This document shows, in pieces, positions 25,543-34,848 of a stretch of 64,000 bases of DNA. The stretch covers positions 1 to 64,000 of the forward strand of contig NZ_JXRU01000024.1 of NCBI RefSeq assembly GCF_000967865.1, read 5' to 3'. The DNA is from Microbacterium sp. SA39. Lineage in GTDB: Bacteria; Actinomycetota; Actinomycetes; Actinomycetales; Microbacteriaceae. Positions within the stretch are counted from its first letter, which is position 1. Each line of letters starts with the position of its first letter. Below the pieces are notes generated by a model that did no database searches, was not told the DNA's origin, and worked only from the letters and a program-made list of their open reading frames with translations. Made by a program: the position numbers and the translations under genes.

Positions 25543-26655
25543 CTAGGCGCGGAGTCCGGGGATGAGCAGCTGGCGCAGCGCGTCGCCGGTGGCGAGTAGG
25601 TCGAGGCTGGCCTCGGCCTCTTCGAGCGGACGGTGCGCGCTGATGAGCTCGTCGACGAGCAGTCGGCCGGCCATGTACTCGTCGACCAACCACGGGATGT
25701 CGCGCGACGGCTTGATGCCCCCGTAGTTCGAGCCGATGATCCGCTGGTCGAGATCGACGAGCGTCTGCGGCTCGAACGACACCGTCGACCCCGCGGGCGG
25801 GATGCCGACGACCACGGCGCTGCCGCCGATCGCCAGGCTGCGGATGCACTGGTCGGTGACCGCACCCTTGCCGATCGCGTCGAACGCGAAGTCGACCCCG
25901 TCTCCGCTGAGCTGGCGGATCCGTTCGACCACATCCATCCCGGGCTCGACGGCGATCGAGTCGGTCGCGCCGACCCTGCGGGCGAGCGCGAGCTTGTCGG
26001 GGCGCACGTCGACCGCGATGATCTGCGCGGCGCCGGCGAGGCGGGCGCCCTGGATGATCGACAGGCCGACGCCACCGCATCCGATCACGGCGACGGTCGA
26101 CCCGGCCGGCACCTGCGCCGAGTTCACGACCGCGCCGACTCCGGTCGCGATCGCGCAGCCGATGATCGAGATCGCCTCCAGCGGAGCGTCGTCACGCACC
26201 TTGATGGCGCCGGATGCCGGAACGACGGCGCGCTCGGCGAACGCCGACGTGCCGAGGTAGTGGTGGACCGTCTCGCCACCGACGCTCAGCCGTGAGGTTC
26301 CGTCGTTCAGGGTGCCGCCCAGGGCGACGATCCCGGCGGCGACCTCGCAGCGCACCTCGCGCCCGAGCAGGCAGTTGCGACATTCGCCGCACGGCGCGAC
26401 CCAGGAGAGCACGACGTGGTCGCCGATCGCGAGATCGGTGACTCCCTCGCCGACGGCCGAGATCGTGCCGCTGCCCTCGTGGCCGAGGACCAGGGGAAGC
26501 GGAAGATCCCAATCGCCCTTCCGCACGTGCAGGTCGGAGTGGCAGACGCCGGCGGCCGCGATGGTGACCTCGACCTCGTTCGGTCCGGGCGCCTGCAGCT
26601 GCACGTCTTCGACGGTGATCGCGGTGGCGCTGTCTCTCAGGACGACTGCTCTCAT
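25543..26655 (-). CDS. Zinc-dependent alcohol dehydrogenase
   Basis: 370-residue medium-chain dehydrogenase. Catalytic zinc ligands are C38 (GVCHSDLH) and H59 (GHEGSG). The structural zinc site is the four Cys at 89, 92, 95 and 103 (CGECRNC...C). NAD binding is through VIGCGGVGLS. It is of the class III/benzyl alcohol-like group and oxidises primary alcohols to aldehydes. It starts 11 bp after the permease stop, so it is co-transcribed with it. The aldehyde dehydrogenase follows after 50 bp. Confidence 0.88.
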   Translation of the reverse strand: MRAVVLRDSATAITVEDVQLQAPGPNEVEVTIAAAGVCHSDLHVRKGDWDLPLPLVLGHEGSGTISAVGEGVTDLAIGDHVVLSWVAPCGECRNCLLGREVRCEVAAGIVALGGTLNDGTSRLSVGGETVHHYLGTSAFAERAVVPASGAIKVRDDAPLEAISIIGCAIATGVGAVVNSAQVPAGSTVAVIGCGGVGLSIIQGARLAGAAQIIAVDVRPDKLALARRVGATDSIAVEPGMDVVERIRQLSGDGVDFAFDAIGKGAVTDQCIRSLAIGGSAVVVGIPPAGSTVSFEPQTLVDLDQRIIGSNYGGIKPSRDIPWLVDEYMAGRLLVDELISAHRPLEEAEASLDLLATGDALRQLLIPGLRA

Positions 26656-26666
26656 GGTGGGGGGCC

Positions 26667-28193
26667 TCACTTGATCTTGTCGGCGGTGTCGGCGGAAAGT
26701 GCGGATGCCTCGGCTGCGGCGGCGAGCTCGATCTCGCGGGTGGCGAGCGCGAACTGCGGGCCTGCCTGGGCGGTGGCGATCCGGGTGCGGAGGCGTGCGA
26801 GCCACCAGATCCCGGCGAGCGCCATCGCGACGAGGAACACCACGGCGTTCGGCTGGAACGCCGGGAGGAACAGCAGCGCCGACAGGACGGCCCCGAAGAC
26901 CACGACGCCGAGGATGTAGATCGGCACGCGGAGGCGTCCGAGGTCGAACGTGCCCGCCGTGTCGGTGGGGATGCGGCCACGCCTGTGAGCGATGAGCAGC
27001 CCGATGGTGGTCAGCATGTACACGCCGAAGTAGCCGAGGGCCGACATCCCGATGATGTACGAGAACGTCTGCTCGTTGGCGAACGCCGAGCAGAGCAGCA
27101 GGAACGACATGACTCCGGTCGCCCAGACGGCGGCGGTCGGGACCTTGTGCTTCTTCGACACCCCGCGAAGGGCTTTCGAACCAGGGAGCATGTTGTCGCG
27201 TGCCAGCGCGTAGACCACGCGGGAGGCGACGAGCATGTTCGCCAGGACGCAGACGAGGATGTTCGTCAGCGCGAGGGCGACCACGAGCTTCGAGAACCAC
27301 GGCGAGATCTGCTGCGCGAACAGGTCGGCGATCGGCGAGGCGCTGCCGGCGAGGGTGTCGGGGTCCTTGATCACCAGCAGGAACGTGATGTACATGAAGA
27401 ACTCGATGACGGATGCCACGCCGAGCGCCAGGAACATCGTGCGGGGAATCGTGCGTCGGGCGTTCTTCGTCTCCTCGGCGATGTCGGCCGCGGCTTCCAC
27501 GCCGAGCAGGCCGAAGATGCAGCCGAGGCTCGAGGTGAGCCACACGACGATGTACGGCGACGGGCCCTCGTCGGTGCCGCCGGTGGAGAAGAGGAAGTCG
27601 AGGCTCTGGTGCTCGTTGGTGACGAAGAACGCCACGATCGCGATGAAGGCCGTCGCCCCGATCGTGACCACGAGCTCGAGGCCGACGCCGATGTTGTTGA
27701 GCAGCGTCGCGAGCTTCACGCCGTAGACGTTGATCAACACGCACAGCAGGACGATGGCGATCGAGATGCCGATCTGCAGCGGCGTGGACATCTCGAGGCC
27801 GAAGAGACTGCCGACGTAGCCGGCCATCACGAACGCGACGCCGGTGAATCCGCTGATGAAGCCGATCGCTCCGGCGAAGCCGGTGAACCAGCCGAGGCTC
27901 GGGTTCACCAGGCGGCTCGTCCACTGGTAGGCGTAGCCCGAGAGCGGCAGCTTGCTCACCAGGTCGGCAGCGATCAGCGCCCAGATGAAGAAGACTGCGA
28001 CGGCGATCGGAAACGTCCACACGAAGGCGGGGCCTGCCGTGCCGAGGCCGAAGCCGAAACCGGAGAACACCGCGGTGGTCGCGCTGATGACCGCGAACCC
28101 GAGGAAGAAGGAGGAGACCCCACCGACCGATCGACTGAGTTTCTGCGTGTAGCCGAGTTCGCCGAGGCGGCGGTCTTCGTCCGAGTTTTCCAT
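26667..28193 (-). CDS. APC family amino acid/amine permease
   Basis: 508-residue transporter of the amino acid-polyamine-organocation superfamily with about 12 membrane helices. The family block GLLGVEAAADIAEETKNARRTI in TM6 is present, as is the N-terminal GFAVISATTAVFSGFGFG. The group includes GABA, ethanolamine and choline-type permeases. With the two downstream dehydrogenases it suggests uptake of an amino alcohol or amine oxidised through an aldehyde. The specific substrate is inference only. Confidence 0.85.
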   Translation of the reverse strand: MENSDEDRRLGELGYTQKLSRSVGGVSSFFLGFAVISATTAVFSGFGFGLGTAGPAFVWTFPIAVAVFFIWALIAADLVSKLPLSGYAYQWTSRLVNPSLGWFTGFAGAIGFISGFTGVAFVMAGYVGSLFGLEMSTPLQIGISIAIVLLCVLINVYGVKLATLLNNIGVGLELVVTIGATAFIAIVAFFVTNEHQSLDFLFSTGGTDEGPSPYIVVWLTSSLGCIFGLLGVEAAADIAEETKNARRTIPRTMFLALGVASVIEFFMYITFLLVIKDPDTLAGSASPIADLFAQQISPWFSKLVVALALTNILVCVLANMLVASRVVYALARDNMLPGSKALRGVSKKHKVPTAAVWATGVMSFLLLCSAFANEQTFSYIIGMSALGYFGVYMLTTIGLLIAHRRGRIPTDTAGTFDLGRLRVPIYILGVVVFGAVLSALLFLPAFQPNAVVFLVAMALAGIWWLARLRTRIATAQAGPQFALATREIELAAAAEASALSADTADKIK

Positions 28194-28322
28194 GCGTGCT
28201 CTTCTCTGTCGGCGTCGTTGCCCCCCCATGACAAGCCCTGAGCCTAGGGAGGGGTCTGACAGAGGACAACCGGGGCACTCCCGTTGCTTTCCATCGTGTT
28301 CTCCTGTTCCGCGGGGTTCACT

Positions 28323-28377
28323 CCCGTGGCAGTTGTGGCGGGTGTTGCGGCCGCAGACCGACCACACCTGCCACGGG
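28323..28377. repeat. Palindrome (single copy)
   Basis: Inverted repeat CCCGTGGCAGTTGTGG / CCACACCTGCCACGGG with a 23-nt centre, upstream of the APC permease gene and after the stop of the VOC gene at 28388. No second copy in the window. It resembles the other palindromes in size and arm length. Confidence 0.7.
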
Positions 28378-28387
28378 GGTGCGCGGG

Positions 28388-28843
28388 TCAGGCCTGGACG
28401 TCGAGCACCCAGGTCACGCCGAAGCGGTCGGTGAGCATGCCGAAGCCGGGCGACCATACGGAGGCCGCCAGCGGCTCGATGATCTCGGCGCCCTCGGCGA
28501 GCGCGGTCCAGTAGCGGGTGAGCTCGTCGAGCGAGTCGGCTTGCAGCGACTGGAAGAAGGTGCGGTCAGTGAGCGTGGCACCGTTCTCGCGTCGTGTCGT
28601 GCCTGCGGTGGCGGCGGCATCCGCATCGTCGTGGCCGGGGATGTCGTAGGCCAGCAGACGGATGCCGTCGGGGCTCACGAGCTTCCCGAAGACGATCTTG
28701 TCAGCGCCCGGCACTCCCGCCGGCATCCCGAAGTCGCCGTACGTGGCGAGCGTGACCTCGCCGCCGAAGACGGATGCATAGAACTCGAGCGCCTGTCGCG
28801 CGGTGCCGCGGAAGTTGAGGTGCGTGGTGGTCGTGATGGTCAT
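28388..28843 (-). CDS. PhnB-like VOC protein
   Basis: 151-residue glyoxalase-fold protein of the PhnB/3-demethylubiquinone-like type: LNFRGTARQALEFYASVFGGEV at the N-terminus and GFGMLTDRFGVTWVLDV at the C-terminus. The family has no single established reaction. GGAGGAC precedes the ATG at 28843. It is divergent from the WYL regulator 100 bp away, which may control it; gene pairs of this sort are common. Confidence 0.85.
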   Translation of the reverse strand: MTITTTTHLNFRGTARQALEFYASVFGGEVTLATYGDFGMPAGVPGADKIVFGKLVSPDGIRLLAYDIPGHDDADAAATAGTTRRENGATLTDRTFFQSLQADSLDELTRYWTALAEGAEIIEPLAASVWSPGFGMLTDRFGVTWVLDVQA

Positions 28844-28942
28844 GGTGTCCTCCTGGATCGCGACGGCCGGAAACGCCGTCATGACCAACGATCACAGGGG
28901 TAGAGGTCAGGATCGGTCCTCTACTCACGGCACAATGAAGGC

Positions 28943-29902
28943 ATGACCGGAAGCTCCTCCCGCATGCTCGCGCTGCTGTCGCTGCTGCAGACGCAACGCG
29001 ATTGGCCGGGCCGGGTGCTCGCCGACCGCCTCGAGGTGAGCCCGCGCACAGTGCGCCGGGATGTCGACCGTCTGCGTGAGCTCGGGTACCGGATCGGCGC
29101 GATCAAGGGGCCGGACGGCGGCTATCGGCTCGCCGCCGGGTCGGAGCTTCCGCCGTTGCTGTTCGACGACGACCAGGCCGTCGCGATCGCCGTCGCCCTG
29201 CAGAGCGTGCCGTCGAGCGGGGTCGACCTCGACGAGGCGGCCGCCCGCGCGCTGGCCACCGTGCGGCAGGTGATGCCGTCACGGCTGCGGCACCGCGTGG
29301 ACGGCATCCGCTTCTCCGGCACGACCAACACGACCAGGGTCGATCCCGCGGTGCTCGAGGCGGTGAGCGGGGCAGTGCGGGAGCGGCGGATGCTGCGCTT
29401 CGACTACGGCTCGTCGTCTGAGAGGCCGGCGAGGCGGACCGAGCCGCACGCGATCGTTGCGCGCGAAGGACGCTGGTATCTGATCGCATGGGATCTCGAG
29501 GCCGACGACTGGCGCACGTTCCGGCTGGATCGGCTGCGTCCACGGATCCCGACCGGGCCGTCGTTCACGCCACGTGAGCTGCCGGCAGCGGATGCCGTGA
29601 CGTACCTGGCTGCGCGATCGAAGGGCTCGGTCGGGGAGGACCGCTGGCCCTGCATCGGCGAGGTCGTCATCGAGCTGCCGGCGCAGGAGGTCGCGCCGTG
29701 GATCGGCGACGGCACGCTCGAGCCGCTCGATGAGGGGTCGTGCCGGATCACCGTCGGATCCTGGTCGTGGACCGGGGTGCTGGCCTCAGTCGCCCGGTTC
29801 GATGCGTCGTTCACGGTGGTGGGGCCGGAAGCGTTGCGCGAGGCGGCCTCAGCGCTGGCGGCGCGGTTCGCCGCGTCATCTGGCCGCTCCGCCTCCTCCT
29901 GA
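28943..29902 (+). CDS. YafY-type HTH/WYL regulator
   Basis: 319-residue transcription factor. An N-terminal winged helix (MLALLSLLQTQRDWPGRVLA, VSPRTVRRDVDRLRELG) is followed by a WYL domain (residues about 140-215) with the signature block GRWYLIAWDLEADDWRTFRL, and a C-terminal WCX extension. WYL proteins sense nucleic-acid or other ligands and act as repressors or activators. It is divergent from the PhnB-like gene. Confidence 0.88.
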   Translation: MTGSSSRMLALLSLLQTQRDWPGRVLADRLEVSPRTVRRDVDRLRELGYRIGAIKGPDGGYRLAAGSELPPLLFDDDQAVAIAVALQSVPSSGVDLDEAAARALATVRQVMPSRLRHRVDGIRFSGTTNTTRVDPAVLEAVSGAVRERRMLRFDYGSSSERPARRTEPHAIVAREGRWYLIAWDLEADDWRTFRLDRLRPRIPTGPSFTPRELPAADAVTYLAARSKGSVGEDRWPCIGEVVIELPAQEVAPWIGDGTLEPLDEGSCRITVGSWSWTGVLASVARFDASFTVVGPEALREAASALAARFAASSGRSASS

Positions 29903-29915
29903 TCGGGCGAGCGGC

Positions 29916-30013
29916 GTGCACAATTCAGCAAGAATTCGCTCGAGCCGAGGGCGGCGTCCCGGATTCACGCGGAAGTCGGCCCTCGGCACCGAAGATCTTG
30001 CTGAATTGTGCAC
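29916..30013. repeat. Family A palindromic repeat
   Basis: 98-nt element with the most perfect arms of the family: GTGCACAATTCAGCAAGA / TCTTGCTGAATTGTGCAC, plus an inner CCGAGGGC/GGCCCTCGG stem. It lies between the WYL gene and purL, both on the plus strand. Confidence 0.9.
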
Positions 30014-30134
30014 GCGGTCGGCCCGGCATCCGAGGCCAACCGACCGGCATCCCGCACGAACCTCCTCGAATCCGGCCGAACGTGACCGCCGGTAGACTGG
30101 ACACGCCCCGCCGGCCCCTTCCTTTGGAGTGCGC

Positions 30135-32471
30135 GTGACCACCGCCCCTGCACCTGTCCACAAGCACGTCCCCGACTCGGTCGAGAACGCGACCGCGACG
30201 CCCGAGAAGGAGCAGCCCTACGGCGCCCTCGGCCTCAAGGACGACGAGTACGCGCGCATCAAGGAGATCCTCGGCCGCCGCCCCACATCGGGCGAGCTGG
30301 CGATGTACTCCGTCATGTGGAGTGAGCACTGCTCGTACAAGAGCAGCAAGAACTACCTGCGCCGCTTCGGCCAGAAGGTCTCCGACGAGATGAAGGAACG
30401 CCTGATGGTCGGCATGGGCCAGAACGCCGGCGTCATCGACGTCGGCGAGGGCTGGGCCGTCACCTTCAAGGCCGAGTCGCACAACCACCCCTCGTTCATC
30501 GAGCCGTTCCAGGGTGCGGCCACCGGTGTCGGCGGCATCGTCCGCGACATCATCTCGATGGGCGCCCGCCCGGTCGCGGTCATGGACGCTCTGCGCTTCG
30601 GCGCGATCGACCACCCCGACACCGCCCGCGTCGTGCACGGCGTGACCAGCGGCATCAGCTTCTACGGCAACTGCCTCGGCCTGCCGAACATCGGCGGCGA
30701 GACGGTGTTCGACTCCGTCTATCAGGCCAACCCCCTCGTGAACGCGCTCGCGGTGGGCGTGCTGCGCCACGAAGACCTCAAGCTCGCCAACGCGACCGGC
30801 GTCGGCAACAAGGTCGTGCTCTTCGGCGCCCGCACGGGCGGCGACGGCATCGGCGGCGCCAGCATCCTGGCATCCGACTCCTTCGACGAGTCCGGACCGA
30901 CCAAGCGCCCCGCGGTGCAGGTCGGCGACCCCTTCGCCGAGAAGGTGCTCATCGAGTGCTGCCTCGAGCTGTACCGCGGCGAGCTCGTCGAGGCGATCCA
31001 GGACCTCGGTGCCGCCGGCATCTCCTGCGCGACCAGCGAGCTCGCGGCCAACGGCAACAGCGGCATGAAGGTCTCGCTCGACAACGTGCTGCTGCGCGAT
31101 CCCTCGCTCACGGCCGAGGAGATCCTCATGTCGGAGTCGCAGGAGCGCATGATGGCGATCGTCGCTCCCGAGAAGCTCGACGCGTTCCTCGCCGTCGTGA
31201 ACAAGTGGGAGGTCGAGACCTCCGTGCTCGGCGAGGTCACCGGAGACGGCCGCCTCATCATCGACTGGCAGGGCGAGCGCATCGTCGACGTCGACCCGTC
31301 CACCGTTGCGGTCGACGGCCCGGTCTACGACCGTCCGGTCGCCTACCCGACCTGGATCGACGCGCTGCAGGCGGATGCCGCCGAGAACCTGCCCCGCTCC
31401 AACGACCCGGAGACGCTGCGCGACCAGTTCCTCGCGCTCGTCGCCTCGCCGAACCTGGCCGACACGAGCTGGATCACCAACCAGTACGACTACTACGTGC
31501 TCGGCAACACGGCCCTCAGCTTCCCCGACGACGCCGGCATGATCCGCGTCGACGAGGAGTCCGGCCTCGGCTTCGCCATCTCGACCGATGCGAACGGCCG
31601 CTACTGCCAGCTCGACCCGTACGCGGGTGCGCAGCTCGCACTGGCCGAGGCGTACCGCAACGTCGCCGTCACGGGCGCCGTTCCCACGGCGATCACCGAC
31701 TGCCTGAACTTCGGGTCGCCGGAGAACCCCGAGGTCATGTGGCAGTTCGGGCAGACCGTCGACGGCCTGGCGGACGGATGCTACGAGCTGGGCACCCCGG
31801 TCACCGGCGGCAACGTCTCGTTCTACAACCAGACCGGCGACGTGCCGATCCACCCGACTCCGCTCGTGGGTGTGCTCGGCATCATCGACGACGTCTCGCG
31901 CCGCATCCCCTCGGGCTGGCAGGACATCGGTCAGAACATCTACCTGCTCGGCACCACCGCGACCGAGCTCTCGGGTTCGGCCTGGGCCGACGTCGTGCAC
32001 CAGCACCTCGGCGGTCTGCCGCCCAAGGTAGACCTCGCTGCCGAGAAGCGTCTCGCCGGCCTGCTCGCCGCAGCGCGCGACGAGTGGCTGATCTCCTCGG
32101 CGCACGACCTCTCCGAGGGCGGCCTCGGCCAGGCTCTCGCCGAGGGTGTTTCGCGCTTCGGCGTCGGGGCGCGCGTGTGGCTGAACGAGATCCTCGAGCG
32201 CGACGGTGTGGATGCCGCGTCGGCGCTGTTCTCCGAGTCGACCGGCCGCGTGATCGTCACGGTTCCTCGCGAGGACGACGTGAAGTTCCAGGGCCTCTGC
32301 GAGGGTCGCGGATACCCGGTGCTGCGCATCGGCGTGACGGACAGCGAGCCGCAGCTCGAGGTGCAGGACGTGTTCACGGTCTCGGTCGCCGAGCTGCGCG
32401 AGCGCTCGCAGGCCACGCTGCCGTCGTACTTCGGTCCCACGGTCACGGAGCCGGCAGACGCCGGTCGTTGA
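30135..32471 (+). CDS. purL: Phosphoribosylformylglycinamidine synthase subunit PurL
   Basis: 778-residue FGAM synthase II (small-type PurL), step four of purine synthesis, cytoplasmic. It is ATP-dependent and partnered by PurQ and PurS, which are not in the window. Motifs: [10 protein letters not shown] (about 63-72), ESHNHPS (114-120), [13 protein letters not shown], and the second-half repeats [13 protein letters not shown] and [16 protein letters not shown] at 30135 is preferred over GTG at 30129 for spacing to GGAG. The final Arg codon and TGA stop (CGT TGA) lie in a family B repeat. Confidence 0.97.
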   Translation: MTTAPAPVHKHVPDSVENATATPEKEQPYGALGLKDDEYARIKEILGRRPTSGELAMYSVMWSEHCSYKSSKNYLRRFGQKVSDEMKERLMVGMGQNAGVIDVGEGWAVTFKAESHNHPSFIEPFQGAATGVGGIVRDIISMGARPVAVMDALRFGAIDHPDTARVVHGVTSGISFYGNCLGLPNIGGETVFDSVYQANPLVNALAVGVLRHEDLKLANATGVGNKVVLFGARTGGDGIGGASILASDSFDESGPTKRPAVQVGDPFAEKVLIECCLELYRGELVEAIQDLGAAGISCATSELAANGNSGMKVSLDNVLLRDPSLTAEEILMSESQERMMAIVAPEKLDAFLAVVNKWEVETSVLGEVTGDGRLIIDWQGERIVDVDPSTVAVDGPVYDRPVAYPTWIDALQADAAENLPRSNDPETLRDQFLALVASPNLADTSWITNQYDYYVLGNTALSFPDDAGMIRVDEESGLGFAISTDANGRYCQLDPYAGAQLALAEAYRNVAVTGAVPTAITDCLNFGSPENPEVMWQFGQTVDGLADGCYELGTPVTGGNVSFYNQTGDVPIHPTPLVGVLGIIDDVSRRIPSGWQDIGQNIYLLGTTATELSGSAWADVVHQHLGGLPPKVDLAAEKRLAGLLAAARDEWLISSAHDLSEGGLGQALAEGVSRFGVGARVWLNEILERDGVDAASALFSESTGRVIVTVPREDDVKFQGLCEGRGYPVLRIGVTDSEPQLEVQDVFTVSVAELRERSQATLPSYFGPTVTEPADAGR

Positions 32472-32493
32472 GCGAGCGAAGCGAGACGAAACG
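32463..32493 (+). repeat. Family B palindromic repeat unit
   Basis: A full single unit: GGTCGTTGAGCGAGCG then AAGCGAGACGAAACG. It begins inside the last purL codons, supplies the purL stop, and ends one base before the GTG of the next small gene. Confidence 0.9.
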
Positions 32494-32494
32494 C

Positions 32495-32644
32495 GTGAAC
32501 AGCGAGCTCAGCAAGCCCGACGACGACTACGGCGACCTCGGTGAGCCGCGTAACCGCCGCATCCGCATCATCGCGTGGACGGTCATCGTCGCGCTGATCC
32601 TCGGCGGCGGCGGGGCGACCGTGCTGACGATCCTGCTCGGCTGA
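32495..32644 (+). CDS. Single-helix microprotein downstream of purL
   Basis: 49-residue protein: an acidic N-terminus (SELSKPDDDYGDLGEP), a basic RNRRIR stretch, then one C-terminal hydrophobic helix (residues about 27-48) ending at the last residue. It resembles tail-anchored proteins. GTG at 32495 directly abuts the family B repeat, so the repeat replaces the usual spacer and ribosome binding site region. It probably depends on purL transcription. Function unknown. Confidence 0.6.
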   Translation: MNSELSKPDDDYGDLGEPRNRRIRIIAWTVIVALILGGGGATVLTILLG

Positions 32645-32761
32645 GTCGGCTTTTCGTCCACAGCGACCCGTCAGACGAAGTTCTCCCCCGCCACCGGAGA
32701 ACGCCCCGCGAATGTGAGTGCCCCCGCGGAGGATGAATTCACCACGAACAAGGGGGATTGC

Positions 32762-33475
32762 ATGAGTGACGCGAAGCTGGACCTCATCGCCAAGCTGCTG
32801 GCCAAGGCCGAGAGCACCACGCCGGAAGAAGCCGAGGCTCTCACTGAGCACGCCGAACGCCTGATGGTGAAATACGGCATCGAACAGGCGCGCATCGACG
32901 AGCGCCGCGGGCGGCTCGGGCAGGAGCGCGAGGAGATCGTCCAGGAGCGGATCATCTTCACGGGCACGTACGCGCGCGACATGAGGGAACTCGGCACCCG
33001 TGTGGCGCTGGCTCTCGACACCGTGCGTCCGCTGCATGCCGAGGGAGCGGGCTCCGTGCTGTACCTCGTCGGGCACACCTCCGACGTGCAGCAGGCCCGA
33101 ACACTCACGGCCAGCCTCGAAGTGCAGGCGATGGTCGCAATGCGCACCTGGTGGGCGCATCACCGCGACGCCTACCGTCCGTTCTCGGAGAGCGACAAGC
33201 GCCGTGCGCGCAGCGGCTTCATCCGCGGGTTCGCCTCGGGTGCCGCCGATCGCATCAGCGAGAGTCGTCAGGCCATCGTCGAAGAGGCCGGCCACGGCAC
33301 GGAGCTCGTGCTCGCTTCACGGCGCGACCGCGTGGACGACGCGGTCGGCCGGATGTCGACGCGGAGAGGGCGAGGCCGGCAAGGAGCGGATGCCGGAGCA
33401 TTCATGCACGGCCATCGTTCCGGCACGCAGGCGCGCACCGGGGAGCGCGCGATGGCGGCCGACCACGGCGGATGA
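32762..33475 (+). CDS. DUF2786 family protein
   Basis: 237-residue protein. The N-terminal DUF2786 block (LDLIAKLLAKAESTTPEEAEALTEHAERL) is followed by a longer helical region and a C-terminal DAGAFMHGHRSGTQA block I recall from actinobacterial members. The function is unknown; some relatives are phage- or mobilome-linked. AAGGGGGAT precedes the ATG at 32762. No phage genes are nearby. Confidence 0.75.
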   Translation: MSDAKLDLIAKLLAKAESTTPEEAEALTEHAERLMVKYGIEQARIDERRGRLGQEREEIVQERIIFTGTYARDMRELGTRVALALDTVRPLHAEGAGSVLYLVGHTSDVQQARTLTASLEVQAMVAMRTWWAHHRDAYRPFSESDKRRARSGFIRGFASGAADRISESRQAIVEEAGHGTELVLASRRDRVDDAVGRMSTRRGRGRQGADAGAFMHGHRSGTQARTGERAMAADHGG

Positions 33476-33570
33476 CCGGCGCGGGAGATCTGCGCATGCC
33501 GGGGAACCCCGGCCGCCGAGGGAGCGCGACGAGACGGTACACCCCACCCAGCATGAGGTGACTCGCTGCC

Positions 33571-33593
33571 GCGCTGCTCGCTCGACGACCGGG
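33571..33593. repeat. Degenerate family B fragment
   Basis: GCTGCTCGCTCGACGACCGGG resembles the reverse family B end (GTCGCTCAACGACCGG) with several changes. It lies in the 240-bp spacer between the DUF2786 and TraR genes, which has no other evident feature. Confidence 0.35.
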
Positions 33594-33715
33594 GGTGGGA
33601 TGGAGCGACCCTCCCCAGCGTCGCCTGGACGACCCTAGCCCGGTTGCGCGTGGTGATGCCAGGGGAGAACTGCCCACTCGCCTCCGACGTCGGTGCCCCT
33701 GCATAGAGTGAGCGC

Positions 33716-34069
33716 ATGACCGGCGATCACTTGCGTGTGCTCCTGGATGAGCTGCGTCTCCGGGCCGCGGCGCGCGTGGCGACGACCTCGGCGGCGCTGG
33801 CCGAGCTCACCCACGACCGCGCGGGCTCGAACGACGACGACGAGCATGATCCCGAGGGCGTGCCACTGTCGTCGGAGTGGTCGCGGCTGACCGGGCTCGC
33901 CGAAGGGGCGGCATCCGAACTGCAGCAGGTCGACGAGGCGATCGCGCGGATGGATGCCGGCACCTACGGCATCTGCGCGAACTGCGGTCGCCCGATCCCG
34001 GCGGCGCGACTGGAGGTGCGGCCCTTCGCCGAGCACTGCGTCGCCTGCGCCGAGAAGCTCGGACGCTGA
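33716..34069 (+). CDS. TraR/DksA-type zinc-finger protein
   Basis: 117-residue member of the TraR/DksA C4 zinc-finger family. The four cysteines are at 87, 90, 108 and 111 (CANC ... CVAC), preceded by a helical hairpin rich in acidic residues. Family members bind RNA polymerase in the secondary channel and modulate transcription initiation. In actinobacteria the role is poorly known. Confidence 0.85.
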   Translation: MTGDHLRVLLDELRLRAAARVATTSAALAELTHDRAGSNDDDEHDPEGVPLSSEWSRLTGLAEGAASELQQVDEAIARMDAGTYGICANCGRPIPAARLEVRPFAEHCVACAEKLGR

Positions 34070-34099
34070 GACGTCGGCGGGGACGAGTAGCATCCCTCC

Positions 34100-34537
34100 A
34101 TGGCCATCACACTCGAGAACGTCGGCATCGCCGTGCGCGACCTGGAAGCGACCATCTCGTTCTTCTCCGACCTCGGTCTGACCGTGCTCGGTCGCGACGA
34201 GGTCAGCGGAGAGTGGGCTGACACGGCGGTTGGTCTTGACGGCAACCACGCGAAGATCGCGGTGCTGCAGACCCCCGACGGGCACGGCCAGATCGAGCTC
34301 TTCGAGTACATCCATCCCGAGGCGATCGAGACCGAGCCCACGCTCCCGAACGAGATCGGCATGCACCGCATCGCCTTCTCGGTCGACGACATCGACGAGT
34401 CCCTGGCGATCGCCGCGAAGCACGGCTATCACCCGCTCCGCGGCGTCGCGAACTATCAGGACGTCTACAAGCTCACGTACCTCCGCGGGCCCAGCGGCAT
34501 CCTCGTGATGTTCGCGCAGGACCTCACGAAGTCCTGA
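34100..34537 (+). CDS. VOC family protein (methylmalonyl-CoA epimerase-like)
   Basis: 145-residue glyoxalase-fold protein. MAITLENVGIAVRDLEATISFF starts the first module, HRIAFSVDDIDESLAIAAKHG the second, and YLRGPSGILVMFAQ ends it. Length and layout fit the methylmalonyl-CoA epimerase or glyoxalase I group. No mutase gene is nearby, so the reaction stays open. It begins 30 bp after the TraR-type gene and could share its transcript. Confidence 0.75.
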   Translation: MAITLENVGIAVRDLEATISFFSDLGLTVLGRDEVSGEWADTAVGLDGNHAKIAVLQTPDGHGQIELFEYIHPEAIETEPTLPNEIGMHRIAFSVDDIDESLAIAAKHGYHPLRGVANYQDVYKLTYLRGPSGILVMFAQDLTKS

Positions 34538-34661
34538 GCCGTCGCGGTCACGCGCGCGGCATCCGTCCAGCTCGGGCGGGGTCGGGTCATGCCGCACCGC
34601 GCGCCGCGCCGACGGCCACTTGCGCCAGCCCAAGATGCGCGGACACGCGACCATCCCGGAA

Positions 34662-34712
34662 GGTGTCACATCTGGTCGCACGGGACGCGGGAAAGCGACC
34701 ATCTGCGCCACC
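34662..34712. repeat. Family G palindrome, copy 1
   Basis: Inverted repeat GGTGTCACATCTGGTCGC / GCGACCATCTGCGCCACC with a 15-nt centre and a few mismatches. Confidence 0.65.
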
Positions 34713-34765
34713 CATTGCTTGAGTGAGACGCTCGCGGCCGTAGCGGTGACGCCGCGAGCCGACGA

Positions 34766-34816
34766 GGTGGCACGTATGGTCGGTTCCTCGAGCGACAGCC
34801 GACCACTTGCGCCACC
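34766..34816. repeat. Family G palindrome, copy 2
   Basis: Inverted repeat GGTGGCACGTATGGTCGG / CCGACCACTTGCGCCACC, the same arm consensus as copy 1, 53 bp away. Both lie between convergent genes and could serve as bidirectional terminators. Confidence 0.65.
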
Positions 34817-34848
34817 TCCCGGCCGTGTCGGCCTACGGGGCAGGTCTC

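Larger units (their letters stand above)
34538..34848. other. Spacer with palindromes
   Basis: 311 bp between a plus-strand VOC gene and a minus-strand TetR gene (convergent). It contains the two family G hairpins listed separately and a half-unit (GGCCACTTGCGCCAGC near 34613). No credible open reading frame. Confidence 0.5.

Noticed and set aside
26985..28241. Plus-strand frame opposite the APC permease
   Set aside because: It is highly charged, as expected when a membrane protein gene is read in antisense; no protein features.
30014..30134. Purine riboswitch before purL
   Set aside because: No purine aptamer core was visible in the 120-bp leader; only the palindrome and a TAGACT box that may be a -10.
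29925..32105. Minus-strand frame of 726 codons opposite purL
   Set aside because: purL is certain on the plus strand; the antisense frame is open only because of GC-rich third positions.
34604..34848. Short open frames within the palindromic spacer
   Set aside because: They run through both arms of hairpins, lack ribosome binding sites and have no protein-like composition.
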